Source: Punctularia strigosozonata HHB-11173 SS5 (Eukaryota > Basidiomycota > Agaricomycetes > Corticiales > Punctulariaceae). From it: DNA of 64,000 nt. The stretch is taken from the NCBI RefSeq assembly GCF_000264995.1, contig NW_006767436.1, positions 2,350,851-2,414,850 of the forward strand, written 5' to 3'. Of this stretch, positions 26,624-42,900 are shown one piece after another (within the stretch, counting starts at the first letter, position 1; each line of letters starts with the position of its first letter). Under the pieces are notes generated by a model. That model made no database searches. It had not been told where the DNA came from and was given only the letters and a program-made list of their open reading frames with translations. The translations under genes and the position numbers were made by a program.

Positions 26624-29600
26624 ACGCTTCATCTCCCATCCCAAATCCTGCGCCGAAATCCGAGTCGTCATCGTCCATATCCGCATCTTCGTCATCGCCA
26701 CCGTTGGTGGATTTGGATGGCGTGGGGTTACTGAGAACCCCAATGTATCCACGATACTACGCGTAGAGCACATCAGGGCGTGCTGGTGTCACGATGAGAG
26801 CTGCGACGTGTACCTGATCCCACAGGTTCTGCAACCCACTCGTGTTGGGGGGCCAGGCTCTGCCTTTCTCAAAATCAAAGGCGACGTTGGCAAGCTTGTC
26901 GATCAGGCCAAGAGTGCTGCACGATGCCACTCTTGTCAGTTTATGTGCTGCAACGGATATCGGCGCGTTGAGCGCTCACGGATCGAGGCGCGAAGCGAGG
27001 CCGCGTTGGCTCTCTCCTTCGGCCCAGGCCTCCCACCAAGGGATAGGGCGCGTAGGGATATCGCCGACGAACGCCTGTCCCTTTTTCTTCTTTTTCTTCT
27101 TCTTACCAGCGGCACCGTCGACGGCGTGTTTGGTACGCAACGCAACGGTGGGTATACCTAAGCCATCGACCTCGACGGCATCCGATGCGCCTTCGATCGC
27201 GTCGGTGATGACGATACCTTTCGGAACAAAGACGCTGAACGGCATGATAGTCACGGCCGGAGGGGCTGGGGGAAAAGGAGGAAACCTGAGGAACGGCTGG
27301 TCCTCTATCTCGTTGATATCAGGCCCGTCCGCGACCGCAGACGGAGTCAGGGTCTCCGTCATGGTACAGAGCAGACTCCCGACAACAGCAATTCGGGGCA
27401 GCTGCGTGCGATTTAATCACCGCGTCCGCTTTCCCACGCGTACTATTGAAGCTTCTACGACCTTGACTCCCTGTCGAACGGGCACATCTCACGTTGTGGA
27501 CGAGTTGCAAACAATCGCTGCCTGAAAAGGCCAAGCTCAGGACGGTCCTTTGGAATCAACTCGCATATCGGGCACTGCCCTGTTAAGCGTCAAATTGCCA
27601 TGCTCGGCGTGCGATGCGTTAGAACATACTGCGCTTTCGATGTCGTCGCACCAGTGCAGCAGAACCCATCATAAAGGGGTTGGCCTGTTTTTCGCAACAT
27701 TGATCTACGCTCGATGAGACGATGTGATTCGGTTTGGAAACCTAGTTGAGCTACACATAACCCATGAGGAAGTCCGGATCGCAAGCCTCACGCCGGGTGT
27801 CTGCCGATCTCATGGTCGTTCGAATCGCGATGCTCTAACACACTGGGACATGACCTTTCATCTTGACTGCGACCCAGTGATCGAGCATGCTGTCGTGGAC
27901 GACTCAACGATATCTCTTCTTGACGTCTCTGTTACATGAAGCTGACTTGGGGAACAAGGGGCGATCTACGATTCACCGCAGTTGTATAGAGAGCCTACCA
28001 TCGATACAGGAGGGTCGTACAAGAGGATTCATCGGTAACACGGCATTTTTCATCCAGACCAAACTGCGGGGCCGGGGAATGTGTACGACTGCAGGTTGTT
28101 GTAAATGTTAACCTAACGTAGCGCAGATCAGCCGACGATCGACCCCATCGCGGCCTGCTGCATACCGTGATACCAGGGTCAGTGGGTTTGTAGGCTCCGG
28201 GAAGGGCGACCGTAGGAGGAGAAGCGGTGCCGCCGGAGGTGATCTTGACCTGAGCGCATCCTTTAGGAAATAAACAAGATGTCTGAATACATGATGCATG
28301 CATGCTGATGCATCTATCAGAGAACTGACCGATGTAGAATTGCGCGCCCGGATACGATTGTGCTACGTGTAGTGCGATCTGAGGTAGAGAATCAGCGATA
28401 AGTGCTTCTAGATTGTGAAAGTGATATCACAATTTCGGCGCGTAGGCTATGTGCCAACAATTGTAAGTGGTAGATCAATAGCCCATGCCGTAACACTCAC
28501 AGGTACTCTCCAGCCGGAAGGGACGCTGGGATTACGACGCTGTGCTTGCCTTGGAAAATCCGTGTCTAAGCATGGGGAAATGCATCAACTATCGTATACC
28601 TACCGCCATTCGCATTCACAACATCCGTCGCCCATTGCTGGGTCGAGGCGTCGAGTAGACCGGACTGGTATATTTTGGTCCAGACGGCTCCCTGGCCATC
28701 AAACGAAGCCGCCGAGGATGGAGCCTTGGCGATATAGACAAGAACTGGACCTTTATGGCCCCCGGAGATCGCGTCCTCACCGGTCCGTTGGGCATGTTGG
28801 TGCCACTCGAACGTTATCTGACGCAGGAGATCGTGGTAGTGCGACATGAGGGAGCATCGAGTCGACAAACTCATAGATATACTTACATTCGATCCTGCCG
28901 GGATGGACACGGTTGAGATACCCGTACCGGAGAGGCCATTGACATTGCAAGTAAGATCCGTGCTCGTCACGTCGGTGACGGGATTGTTGTTTGGCGGGAC
29001 ACGAATGGCTGTATTCTGACCTTCGTCTAGCTGGATCACGGTCGCAGTGACCCGGTCAGCTGGTGTTATACGACACTGCAGTCACATACGCCATTGTTCC
29101 AGATGTACTGCATCGTGAAATGGGCATTGCAGAGCGCCGCCCCTGTAAGGAGAGAGAGAGCCTTTGCGAGCTTCATTCTGCCTGGGTAACAACTCAACCA
29201 GGTTGACTATGTCGTCCTCGCTTTATAACCCCTTCTGTTGCAGGGCGGGAAGATACTCTCGCGTCAGCACGAGCATCGTCTGAGAGGTCACGAAGGCTCC
29301 TTACGCCGACGTTACGGCGCTATTCATAGGCGACTCCGATGGCGGATCTATGGGAGAAGTCTCTCAGCCATCTCATCGATGACCAGCGCACCGCGGGCGT
29401 CATATAGCGCGATAAGGAAGAGTCTCGAGCACTGCAACCGGAGGTTAAAGAAGGGCTTGGCAACCGAGCTTCAAGCGTCAAAACCACAGCACAGAGAAGA
29501 ATAGTGTGGGTGGCTATAATAAAATCGTCATGAACAAGGCAGAGACGGGTTCGCAAAGGTCGTCAAGGGAGTCACAAGGGCCGAACGTAGATACCTGGAA

Positions 29601-32408
29601 CGGGCAAGAAAACCTACCTTGCGAGTGATGTGAGCTCCCGGAGTAGGCTCGGTCAATCATCAATTGACACCATCGCGCGTATCGCGCTCACGGATCTGGT
29701 TTAGTATTGATCGGATCCGATGATGGTACTTGTCATACATTCCTGGACGCGACGCAGTGTTCGTGTTGAATGTAAACAAAAGGCATATGCATGCCATGGT
29801 TGTAGCGTGAAGGAAAGATTCGAGGCGCGCTTCAGCCACCGTGCCCCTTCCCTTCGTCACCGTCCCTATTCAGCAGGCTGGGCAGCCGCTTATTGCTGAT
29901 GTCTGTCCTGTTCGAAACATCCCTCGGGGACATTGTTATAGACCTCGAGGTCGAGAGTTGTCCTAAAACATGCGAGAACTTTCTTAAACTATGCAAAATG
30001 TATTATTATAACTTGAACGCGTTCTTCAACGGTGCGTCTCATTCTATTTCCCATCTGGGGGAAGCATACTGATTGGAACATAGTCTCTAAGGATTTTCTC
30101 GCGCAGACAGGTGATCCTACTGCGACTGGAACGGGCGGTGAATGTATCTGGTCGTACATCGACAAGTCGAGCCCCCGTTACTTCACGCCTGAACTCGTCC
30201 CAAAGCTTAAACATACCCATAAAGGAACCGTCTCCATGGCCATTGCGCCTGCATTGGAGGATGGAACTAAAGGAGGCTGCGGGAGCCAATTCTTCATCAC
30301 TCTTGCGGACAACATTGACTACCTCGACGGGAGACACGCCGTCTTCGGACATGTAGTTGAAGGATTCGAGACACTGGACAAGCTGAACGACGTTTTTGTG
30401 GACGACCAAGGGAGGCCATTCAAAGATGTGCGTATACGCCACGTCGTCATTCTTGGTGCGTCCTCACTTCAGGTTGTGCATTGCCAGTGATGTCTTAATC
30501 TCTGCTTCGGCGGGTAGACGACCCATTCCCGGACCCACCTGGCCTTATACAGCCACCTTCGTCTCCAACTCGCCCACCGGACAACTCCACTCGCATTGCG
30601 GAAGATGAAGACCCCCTCGCGACCCTTCCCGAAGAAGAGGAAGAAGAGCGGCGGCGACAAGCGGCCGCGCGCGCATCTGCGCTGACGCTCGAGATGGTTG
30701 GCGACCTACCGTTCGCGAATGTTCGCCCCCCAGAGAACGTTCTTTTCGTCTGCAAGCTCAATCCGGTGACTCGAGACGAAGATCTGGAGTTGATCTTCTC
30801 TCGGTTCGGTACAATCATGAGTTGCCAGGTAATACGGGACAAGAAGACGGGGGACTCGCTGCAGTATGCATTCATCGAGTTTGACAAGCGCGAGCAGGCC
30901 GAACAGGTGCGATCAAGTCCCCAGCCAAGAGTTCGGTAGTCTGACAAGAGTCGGGTCTCAGGCTTACTTCAAGATGCAAAATGTTTTGGTGGACGACCGC
31001 CGGATATGGGTAGATTTGTGCGTAGGCTTCCCATCCAAGAGCCGTACGGCACAGACTGAACTCCCTGCTCTAGCTCACAATCCGTTGCGCGGCTCAATAA
31101 TACATGGTCAAATAACCCGAAAATGGGATCGAGGATGGGTGGAGGAAGAGGGGAACGTGAAGAAGGCGGGCGTCGTTCAGGATATGGTGGTAGGGACGAT
31201 TTGGAAGAGACTAGCAGATACCGAGGATCGGGCGGTGGCCGAGGGCGTGGAGACGACTACGGCATGGTGTTTGACTTGGGTGATAGGGACGATCGGCCGA
31301 GGAAAAGGCGAAGCCGAAGCAGGGACGGAGAGAGGGATGGCAGAAAACGGAAGTTATCGAGATCGCGTTCGCCACCGCCACGGGATCGCAACAAACGGAG
31401 CAGTCGGAGCCGCGAGCGGCAAAGGAGCAGGAGATAGACCCGTGTTAGGATGAAGGTAGGTAACTTACCACTTCGGTTTCGGTGCTTGTTGTTAAGGGCA
31501 CGCTCTGATACCCTTTACCAATGCCAGGACGTTATATCGAGCCACTGTAAAAGCCCGTAATATGCCCATTGATGCGATTTACATGACTTGAGTACTGCGG
31601 CCCTCTGACGCCTTCATGGCACGTTCGTGGCGCTGGAGCCTGGCATCATTTTCGTCTGTGCAGCGGCTGATGCGGATCATCTTCTGGTCTACCGCTGCAG
31701 GTACAGCCAGTGATGATTCTCTTCTCCTTCGCCCACCGTTTATCGCGAGCGTGTCAAACCTGATTTTTTGAATTTGAAGGGCAAATCAGGCGGGCCGAGG
31801 GCAATGGTCCGAGCACGTGACGAGATAAGATCCGACCGCATGGCCCATGATGAACGGGACGCCGTGCGCCATCCGAGCTATTACTATAATATTCTTTCTG
31901 GACGACATCGATAGCTCCTCGCATACATCATAATGTCTGTACCACAGCTCGCCTCGTTTAAAGTCCCGGAGGTGGCCAATGAGCCTATGGTGAGCGCTTT
32001 GAACGCGGTCGGGACTCGGTGCTCACTGTTCGACCCGACCCACAGAAAAGTTATGCCCCGGGAGCCCCTGAGCGCAAGGCACTGGAACAGGCCCTTGCAG
32101 ATCTACAGAAAGAACTTCCGGTCGAGGTCCCCTGCGTCGTGAATGGCAAACCAGTACGGGTGTATAAACGTTAGCTGCGAGGATAGATCCTGATTCTTCC
32201 TCTTACCCTTGGATGTCAGGTGAGGACAGGCAAACTCGCAAAGCAGACGCTTCCGGGTGATCATGCTAAGCACCTGTGCACGTACCACGAGGCCGATCAG
32301 GCTACGGTTGCCGCCGCCATTGATGGCGCGCTGGCGGCCAAGGCCCAGTGGGAGTCCTTGCCCTGGAACGATCGTGCAGCAATCTTCTTGAAGGTACGTT
32401 ATGTCTGA

Positions 32409-32744
<336 letters not shown>

Positions 32745-33240
32745 TGACTGTTATCACTGTAGCCGTGTCGAATACCGTGCCCTCGAAGGCTTCGTCCTTG
32801 CCGTCTCACCCTTCAACTTCACTGCCATCGGTGGCAATCTCTCTGGCGCACCTGCACTTGTAGGCAACGTCGTGGTCTGGAAGCCGTCACCCATGGCTAC
32901 ATATGCGAACTACATTACCCACCAAATCCTTACCGAAGCTGGCGTTCCGCCCGGTGTAATCCAGTTCGTACCTGGACCTGCTGAGGAGGTACATGAGAGG
33001 AGGCTACCTCGCATCTCTTTCGTTCTGACACCCTCTTTAGGTAGTCGGCCAGTGCATCGACAACCCGTCATTTGCCGGCCTGCACTTCACTGGCAGTACT
33101 TTCGTCTTCAAAAAGCTCTGGAAGGATATCGCGCAAAACCTTGACAAGTACAAGGGATACCCCCGCATTGTGGGCGAGACTGGTGAGCGACGCAACTCAC
33201 ATGCTTTCCTTGGTATGGTTTCGATATCCGATTTGTGTGA

Positions 33241-33507
<267 letters not shown>

Positions 33508-36500
33508 TGATTTCCAGAACTATCTGGGCCCTGTTATGTACGTCCTCTACTGTGTCTGGACTGCCGATTTCTCATCTTGACTGCGTTAGCGGCCGGCCTG
33601 CGTTCGACAAAATCACGAGCTACATCCAAAAGGCCAAGGATGCAGGTGGCGAGATCCTTATTGGCGGCTCGGGTATGGTTCTTACTTTACGTCAATGACA
33701 ATTTCACTCACGCATGACCTCCAGCTGATGACTCAACCGGATTCTTTGTCCAGCCTACCATCATCCAAACCAAGGACCCTAAGTCGGTTACTATGACGGA
33801 AGAAATCTTTGGTCCTGTCTTGACTGTGAGCTCTTGCGTTACCACTATGGTCCAGGTTGACAACTATGGAATGATTGCAGGTCTATGTGTACCCTGACGC
33901 TGAGTACGAGGCAACTGCGGCTCTCATCGACAGCACCTCGCCGTACGGTCTCACCGGCGCCATCTTCGCCACGGATCGCTCCGCCCTCTTACTCGCTACC
34001 AACAAGCTCCGCAATGCAGCGGGAAATATGTACTACAACGAAAAGTGCACCGGCGCGGTCGTTGGGCAACAACCATTTGGTGGTGGACGCGCTTCAGGCA
34101 CGAACGACAAGGCTGGTAGCGTCAGCATTTTCTATCGGTTTGTCAGTGCAAGGAGTATCAAGGAAAATTTCGTTGGATTGGAGGAGTACCTGTACCCGAG
34201 CAACTTCGTTTAATATGCATCGTTAGCGCATGCTCGATTTCTGCAATCATGGAATGGAACCGGGCGAAAGTCAGAATCACAGTGGATGGGAGGTCGATTG
34301 ACACGGATCAATACGCTCCACCCCGCTACCGTTAAATTGCGTATTGGTGGAATCACAGAGACACCGTAAGAAAGCAGAGAAAAGTCGGTTTACAAGAGAA
34401 TACTGCAAAAAAAACAAGATAAAAGAATGACACTCGCAGGACTCGAACCTGCAGCCTTCTGGTGCCATCTGGTAATCGAAGCCAGATGCGCTAGCCATTG
34501 CGCCAGAGTGCCTTGAAATGGTGCATCACCAGTGCGTATATATACCTATGCAAATATCAAGTTCGCAGCGAACGAGCAAGAACTGGACGAGAAAACGAAG
34601 CGCAAATAGCTCTCTATCTTTCTGGGGTGAATCCTCTGCATTGTATGCGCCAAGTGCACAATAAATCACTATAGCATCGCCCGCCCGCATAATCCAACCA
34701 CGGAACGGTCACTACCTGTGCCGATCGTGCGGCGCTCTTGAGGTCGAACAAACTTGTAGATCTGGGCCGTTTTGTTTTCGCAAATCTGGTCTCAAAAGTC
34801 CGAAGGAGATGTGCAAGTGTACGTCGCGGCAATAGATTACGCCAATTAGTGCAGGAATGACAGGTATACAAGCACGGCACGGTGTTGGCCTCTCTGAGAT
34901 CCGATACGGTATCATATTAATCCAACAAGATCCACTGGGGAAAGAAAGCAGAATATGCGAGTGGTTGTAGCTACGCGCTGGAACAGACATGATCAGCTGG
35001 ATCTTGGCCAATCAAAAGAAGCCGGCCACAACTCACAGATACCCGTATGAGGTCGCAGTTGTTGTATAAGAGGTGGGATCTTCGATGAGATTAGGATAAG
35101 GTGTTGTAAGCGTTGCGAGGTATATAGGGCAAGTGGGGGCAGTCGACGCCGCATAATGGTCCTCCAATGCTCTGAATAGAAGATGCATGTCCTCCATGCA
35201 TCCTGGGTCTACCGCAACAATTTGCTTCACAGCTCCCCCGATGTCGTACGAGCACCGAAGGTCGCCTAAGAGTTCAGTTCGTGACGTTATTCCAGTGCGC
35301 TTCGGGCTCCTAGAGAGGCGCGGGGTAGAGATAATGTAGAGCTGCCCGTCTTGGAAGAAGAGGAGGCAACGGTAGGTTTCATGGGATGGAGGGCCAACGA
35401 CGAGAACTTGGTGTTCATATGTGTTGAGGTTCGGTACCGCGGGAGCACCTCTGGAAGATCCTAGGGTCAAAACAGAGGGGGGTATAGAGGGGTCACTGAG
35501 AACGGTATGGGCGGAATTCCGTGCCGAGCTGCCTGTACTCCGCTGCGCCTTGACGACTCTGGGTTGTGGGAGGTCATATGTGTGAGGCGAAGACCTCTGT
35601 GAACTGGCTGTGCTGTGCGCAGCTAAGATGTGGTGGGGGAACTGGTGGTCTTGGCCAGGATGTCGTGGAGAGTCGGCCAGACCGCGCTCGGAGGCCTGCG
35701 GTGAAGGGAAGTCGTAGATTGGGACGGAGTCGCCTATGGGTTCTGGATAATCCAGAACTACCCATTCCCCAGGCCCTGCTGGGTAGCTGGTGGGATAAGC
35801 GTGTCTGGCGGAAGGCTGAGCCTCTACGGGCATCACTGCCTGGGGAAATGGCAGCGGGAGCAAATTGGGAGAAGGTCGAGATGACGATCGAGCCATGGTG
35901 GCGCTCGTGGCAGCACTGAAGTGCAGTTTGACTACGTTACTTATGTACATAGGATACACATGCCAGCGGGCGCCTACGGAGAGTGGCTGCAGCGAATCAG
36001 TCGTCAGGAGACGCAAATTCCTGCTCGTGGAATTCGCATGGTCGATTCCCGATAGCGATCCCTTCTCCAGCTGCCAACCGCCTGACTGTAGTCTCCCAGG
36101 TGTCACCTCCGTCGTAGCTGACTTGCACACGGACACACGGCTCATCTGTTACCTCGTCCTTGAAATGCAAGCCACCGCACACGCCTTCGCCGAATGGGTG
36201 GGGAAAACACGCGTCATCCTCCGGTTCCTCAGGATTAGCTAAGAAAGGGTGGTACAGCACGTCCCGCGACGTGATGCGTTTCGTGCAGTCCGGCTCGAGC
36301 AACAACTCGACAAGGTCTAGTGCAAGATTGACGTCTTGCGCATGACCGTCGGTATCGTTGACAGGTGATGGTGATCGCGAGGATGAAACGTGGTAGGTAT
36401 TGTAACCTGAAGAAGGTGAAGATGAAGTTGGCGGATGGCTTCGCTCGTCAGCCATGCTTGACGTTTGTGTGTAAGGGAAGAAGCGAGGATCTCGCTTTGG

Positions 36501-36828
36501 CGATACCATGACCTTGGGATTCTGCCGGAGAACGAACTCCCGCCACTTGATACCATCTGGGGTGATCGACGGCACATTGGTCGAGAACGTTCGACCTAAA
36601 TTACTGTCAGCAAACATGGTATGCAATCTAGTGCAAGTTCCGTACTATGCAGGGTTGCAGCTCGCTCCATACGCTTTCTCCCGATGATAGCAGCAATTTC
36701 CATCAAAGCTTCAATGTCGTCGCTGGACTGGAAGAGAGGAAATTTGCCAGTAAGGAAGAACAGCAAAATCATCCCCGCTGACCACACGTCGATGGCTAAC
36801 GCCATTCGTCAGCATTCGAGCTCCATCA

Positions 36829-36975
<147 letters not shown>

Positions 36976-39900
36976 TCAGTACCTTTGATCGTGATCTGGA
37001 TATCCGACTCTATCACTCGCCCAGGAACTCTTCTGTCTGGCCTCCCTTTGTGTCAACTTCACACGTTCCACGTCGGCCGTAGACAACTTCTTCAACCTCC
37101 CTGTAGCATGGTTCAGAGCAGAAAACTGGTAAGTACGATAGCCATCTCTTGCCATGAGGATGTGCGCGAGATGGTGTATCGTGTAGACAAGCACCAAGGC
37201 GCATAGTGGGGCCCGTTACCCTCTGGCGTAGCGAGTGAGCTGCCTTGTCGTAACCAGTAAGAACGGACATACGCAAGCTAAACCGAAATCACAGAGCGTC
37301 CCAAGACCAGTTGCTGGGTCAAACAAGAAGTTGGCTGGTTTCACATCCCGGTGAATGATTTGTCTCGCGTGGATGTCCCGCAATGCGCGAAACATGCAAC
37401 GGAAGTATGCTTTAATGCATGGCATAGGGAGCTGCCTATAGTAGTCCTGTAGTAGGTTGGTTAGGACAATCACTTTGCGGTGGAACAGGCCAGACTAACC
37501 CGGAAATCGTCATTCCGATGATATGGCATTATTGCCACCACCTGATCACGGTGCCGGAAGGCGGTAATGAGTTGGCTGACGTGCCTGCACCCTCTGCAGT
37601 CCTCCAATATCGAGACTTCATTGCGAATGCGCTCGGGATTGCTTGTCACGTATATACGTTTTATGGCCACGAATACCTTGTTTGAAGACGGTGCGGGCTG
37701 CGTCGGGTGAAAGGCGGATGAAGACGACGGGCAATTTCGACCTTGCCATGGGGTGTTGTCGAAGAGCTCGTAACGGAGGTCAACAGCCTTATAGACCGAG
37801 GAGAACGTGCCTGTTCCAAGTCTGTCTACGATGCGATAGGAATCCGCCAGTTGTGGTACGGAGTCGTTCAAGTCCCGTATTTCCGCCAAGATCTCGGCCT
37901 GCTCTTCCGGCGATTTTTGCAAAATCGAGTACTCCTCCTCATCTGATTCTTGGTTCGGCTGCTCATCTTCTTCCAAGTTGACTGCGTGGCCTTCGGTGAT
38001 AGCCCGTTCGTCCTCCTCCACGTCGCCATCTTCGTCGAGGTCAACTGTGGCCGAGGCGCCTCGCTCCCTTTCCGCCTGTATGGCGGCGAACTTTGGAAAC
38101 ATTGGAGCAAGGTGTTGACGATACATCTCCATGTCCATTATGTTGGAACCATGTAACGGGTCCTCGGAAGAGGGTACTTTGGCGGAGTGAACGCGTCGTC
38201 GCTTTGCGCTGGGAGATCCTTCAAGTGGGTTGGAGGAGTGATGAGAGATGAGCAACATTTCTCGGTCCTTGATGCAATTGCTCTGAGAGGTACAAGAAAG
38301 TGGTACAAGTCGATTTCACTTATCTGCATGAAAGACGCGGTTGGAGAACGACCTCGAACGCGGGGGTGATCAAGAAGTGCATGCACGTGATCGTATCTGT
38401 ACTTGACCAGATACACCCAGTCCGACCGGCACCATGTCGCTGAATTGGACAATGCTCAGTCCGGAACGGACTCCTGTACCTTTACCCCACGAAACTACCA
38501 TAACAACGCTAGAAACGAACGTTGAATTGACGGTGATCGTGCCAGATGCCCCACCATCCAGGTCCGCTCCTTCTGGCGGCTCAGGCGGCAGCAAGAAGAT
38601 GAAGGAGGTTGGGCGCCTCTGGCTCACCGATCAACGCGTGCGCAACGTTCGTCGCCCCTCACGTAGGAGTATGAGCTAAGGTGTACTCTTCTGTATTCGC
38701 CATGTCTTCGTTCTATCAGTTGATCTTCGTCGCTGCTCCATCGGCATCGTTCGAGTCGCTCTCCGTGCCTCTGCACTCGATACTGAGCACCAAGTTCGAA
38801 CAACCATACTTTGGCGCGAACTACGTTACAATTGACATCAAGCCATCGCCCGAAGGTGGTCTCACGGACGGGACTAAGGCCGAAATCCGCGTCAAGGATC
38901 AGGGATTGTTTGGATTCGTCAGCGTGTTGGAGAAAACACGCGAACGTGCGATTTACATGAAACGGCAGGCTGCGCTCGACGAAGAGGCTCTCCGTAAGTG
39001 CAAATGCTGCGGCGATCAACACGGCGATCGAGTAGCTGAAATGTCGTTTCAGCTGAATACCCCCCTCCAACTCAAGCAGCCTCTGTCCCAAGTACTTCAT
39101 ATGCCGCAGATGCTCCGCCTCCACCTCCGATCCCCGATGAAGCTCCTCCTGGTTATGACGCCTGAATGACCAACATCGGTAGCCATAGGGATGGTCAATT
39201 ATCCATGCCTTCGGTTGACAGTTTCAGAATGTATGGATGACGGAAAGGAAATACTGTATGTAAGTATGACGCCACATCTTCGCTGTGCGCTTTCGCAAAA
39301 GGACATGAAGTCGCCTTGACAACTACATTGGCACAAACGTTATCTCTGCCGCGCCTGATGGCATTGATGGGTAGGTAGGTAGGTAGGTATACATAGACGG
39401 AATTTTCTGTCGGTGTCCGACTATCGTATCCGAGTATAACGTCGCCGGAAGCAAAGTACTCGATGATTACTCTGGTCGTCGTGTGATTCAGGCACGTTCA
39501 GCGTGCTTTTCGATCGCGCGGCGTGTCCGGAGACGATCAATCGCATTTGTGCGATTTCGTGTCTGTACATTATGGCCGACAATATTATTGTTTGGTGGTG
39601 GGCTCGTCGATACTAATGGTGGACAGACTTCAAGACATGGGTATTATGCGCACCTCCGTTTCAGCTCCTTGGAGAACGCCCGAATCTCTAGATATTATCC
39701 TGACCTCGATCTTCGACCCAGCATCCAGTCGGTCCCGAGGTCAGGACTCAGCGCACGCGATGCTGTTCCCGTCTCAGTACGCGCCATGCACACTAAGTAC
39801 CACTTATAATCCGTCCCATTATTGGCTTCAACACCCTTCCGCGCTCACGTCTGTCGTGCCCCGGATCATCACCGACGGGCATCGCTGTGCCTCGGACATC

Positions 39901-42900
39901 CTCTCCCCTTCTATACGCAGCCCATGCACCGCGACGGTCATGGGCAATGGATCCCTTGTGTATGTTGAATACTCCACTTCTTCGGGATGCGAATCACTTA
40001 TGGGCCTCCGAAAGCACGCCTGTCCGGCAATCGTCCAGTTGGGGGGTGGAGTCAGATGTCCCTATAGACCCAGGCTTTTTTGGATGATGTTCAGCTCGTT
40101 CGGTGAGCAAAGGACAACTCTGTGTTACGCGTTCGATGCTCTATTGATTCGGACACATCTATCTCTGTTTTACTGGATTTACTGTGCTGGCATACGACTA
40201 CGTGCTCACTCTACCAGCCAAAATTCGCTTCGTACTTTGGGGTTTACGCAGGCGTGTTCTGACCGATCACTCGCCTCCCAGATACGTTACATATGGCAGG
40301 GAAGGAGGTCCTTCGTCAACATCTTCTTCCTTTAGAGCCGCTATGGAAACCTAGGGTTACTTGCTTTAGTATCAGCCCAGCAAGGCGGCTACTGGTCTTC
40401 GAGGCCGTATCAGCAAGCCTATATTCTTTGCCTTTCGGCATCGAAAGTGACGGTTTGGGACAGTTCTGTTTCTGGGCGACAATGTTGACCAGTATCCTAA
40501 TGTGGTTATCGCTCGCATCAATGAACGGTTTGATATCCCCGTTTGTTCATATGATACGCCATTGATTTCTCGACAGTGCTGGTACTCCTTCGAGTGTGGG
40601 TACTATGGGCTCAACGCCGAAAAGTCCTAGTTGCGCTCTGCGTAGCATTTGCACTGTATGCTGCATTGACTGAGGCGCTGATCATCTGGGGCGTTATCAT
40701 TGGTGGAAGTGAGCATTGGTTTTTTTTTCCTCTTGCGCCATCTCCTGAGCGCTAAGCTTTCCATGTGTAGATGATGTTTGTGTTCCGCGAAGTGATAGGA
40801 TCCTGCGTGAGCCCTTTACCAAGTAAAGGAATTTGATCAGAGGCAGTGTGCGGGCGCTGTGCTGACTCCGACGGCTTCATCAGGTTGGATGATGAGCGAT
40901 TTGATGCTCCAACACGAGCGCAAAGGCAGTCTGATGCAGAATAATTTCAGTGGGTGTTATGGCTGCCCCCGTGAGTGGGCCGCTGATTTTGCGCATTGCA
41001 AATCCCTTATCGTGCGGGAGGGAATAGCTTGACGTTACAGACGGTTGCCTTTGGTTTGACGGTGGCCACGTTGAAGACCTATTTCAGGCATGGCTCGCCC
41101 AGTTCGGCATTAGAACAAGCAATCCAAGGACGATACTCTCCGCTCATGATGACGCTACATCGGGACGGTCAGTATTGTTTTCCACATCACAGCTGCCGTT
41201 AGTGAATAAGATCGAATGTTCCGCAGGCATCCTCTTCTTCGTGGTAATTCCTCAGTATCGGAGACCTAAACTAAGCTCAACCTGCTTGAACAGGCGGAAC
41301 TTGCCAGTAATGTAGCAAACATAGCAGCATGGTGAAATACTTGATCTCGATGTGACGTCCGATTATACGTCCACGCATCTCGTATACAGGGTCCTGTGGC
41401 CTTTCGTACGTCTTGGGAAATATGACCGCTTCTCCGGAGAATGACTCTAATATACCTTGCAGAGGCCTCTCAATTCTGTTACCTTTGTGTGCGTTCAAAT
41501 CGGGAGCAGCAAACCAGGTACTGACCTCTCGTGTCTGTAGTTTCACACTTTCGCTGGTCTCTGTCGTGTGCTGAACATCTGTGAACATTATTGAGCATAT
41601 AAAGTGGTATGTACTCTATACGCGATATCTGTGGGTGGTGCCCCCAGTGCCAAAGCTGTGTATATATGTAGAGATGAATAACGATGTAACCCAGTAAGTA
41701 TCATCAACCGGTACCGCAAGAACAGTTCTGCAGATGCTGGTGGGCTCCTATGCATGTATACTTCAGCCCACCATCAGTGCAAGGCAGTGAATACGGACAG
41801 CCATGACGCGGCTCATCTCTGCTCGGTGCTCGCTCAGCCTCAGCTGCAGCCAGCGAATTGGAGCGACGCTATATTCTAGGGTCGCTGTACTCTCCGTCTC
41901 CGACCCATAACACCCACCCACTCCGTTCCCGCTACGTGCAACCCGCGTAACACCGCCGTCGTGAGTCCATGGACGCCCGCCTTGCCTGATTTCAGATGAC
42001 CTGGTCGGACAACCTGGCAACTCTCGCGTCCCAGCCCGTAGTTCAGCAGCTCGCACCCCTCGTCGTTGTTGTCCTAATCCCGATCATCGTACTCTCCGCA
42101 CACCAACACGTACTTGGAATCTTTGACGCTGTACTGGAAGCCGCACGCATGGTCCTCGAGACACTCGGCCTCAACTTCCTATGGAACCGATCGTCGAGCT
42201 CGCATGGTAGTCGTGATTCGGCCTCGGAGCGGAAGAAAATAAAGAAGAAACCGCGTACGAGAGCAGAGCAGGTGGTTCAGAATGGTTCCGGTATGTGCTC
42301 GAGGTGTATATCGCCACAGGCACGTAGCTCAGCATCACACACGCAGTCGCACGGCAGTCAACTGGAGGCGATTTCCATTATTATCCTGGCCTCGTCAACA
42401 TATCCGGGACTTACTGCTTCATGGACTCCACCCTTCAAGTGTGTAAATTCTTCCCTTCCAAGTCTTCTATGCCTTATCCGAGCCCAGGCAATGGCGTCTC
42501 TCTGTTACCTGCAACCATATCTGAACGCTATACACGCGAAAGCGGAAGCACTCGATGTCCCTACCCCCATTGTCGACGCTCTCTGTGATCTGCTGCGCAG
42601 TACGTCACCTCTTCGTTGTCGGATCAGTCAATTCATGCGGGCCTAGTTCTTAACACACCCACATCATCTCCTTCTTCCCTTCGCCCTCATGCGATCATTC
42701 AGGCCCTTGCTACGTCCAAACCAGCCAAGCAACGCTCTCTGTTTGCTACACGCGAACATCAGGACGCTCAGGAACTGTTTCAACTTATATCCGAATGCAT
42801 AAAAGAGGAGGCTCTCGCCGTCGATCGTGAAGGCCGCCGTGACCGTGGTCTGAGTGCGTTAGCACTCGCAAAAGATGGGGATCTAATAGGCCGTGAAGTA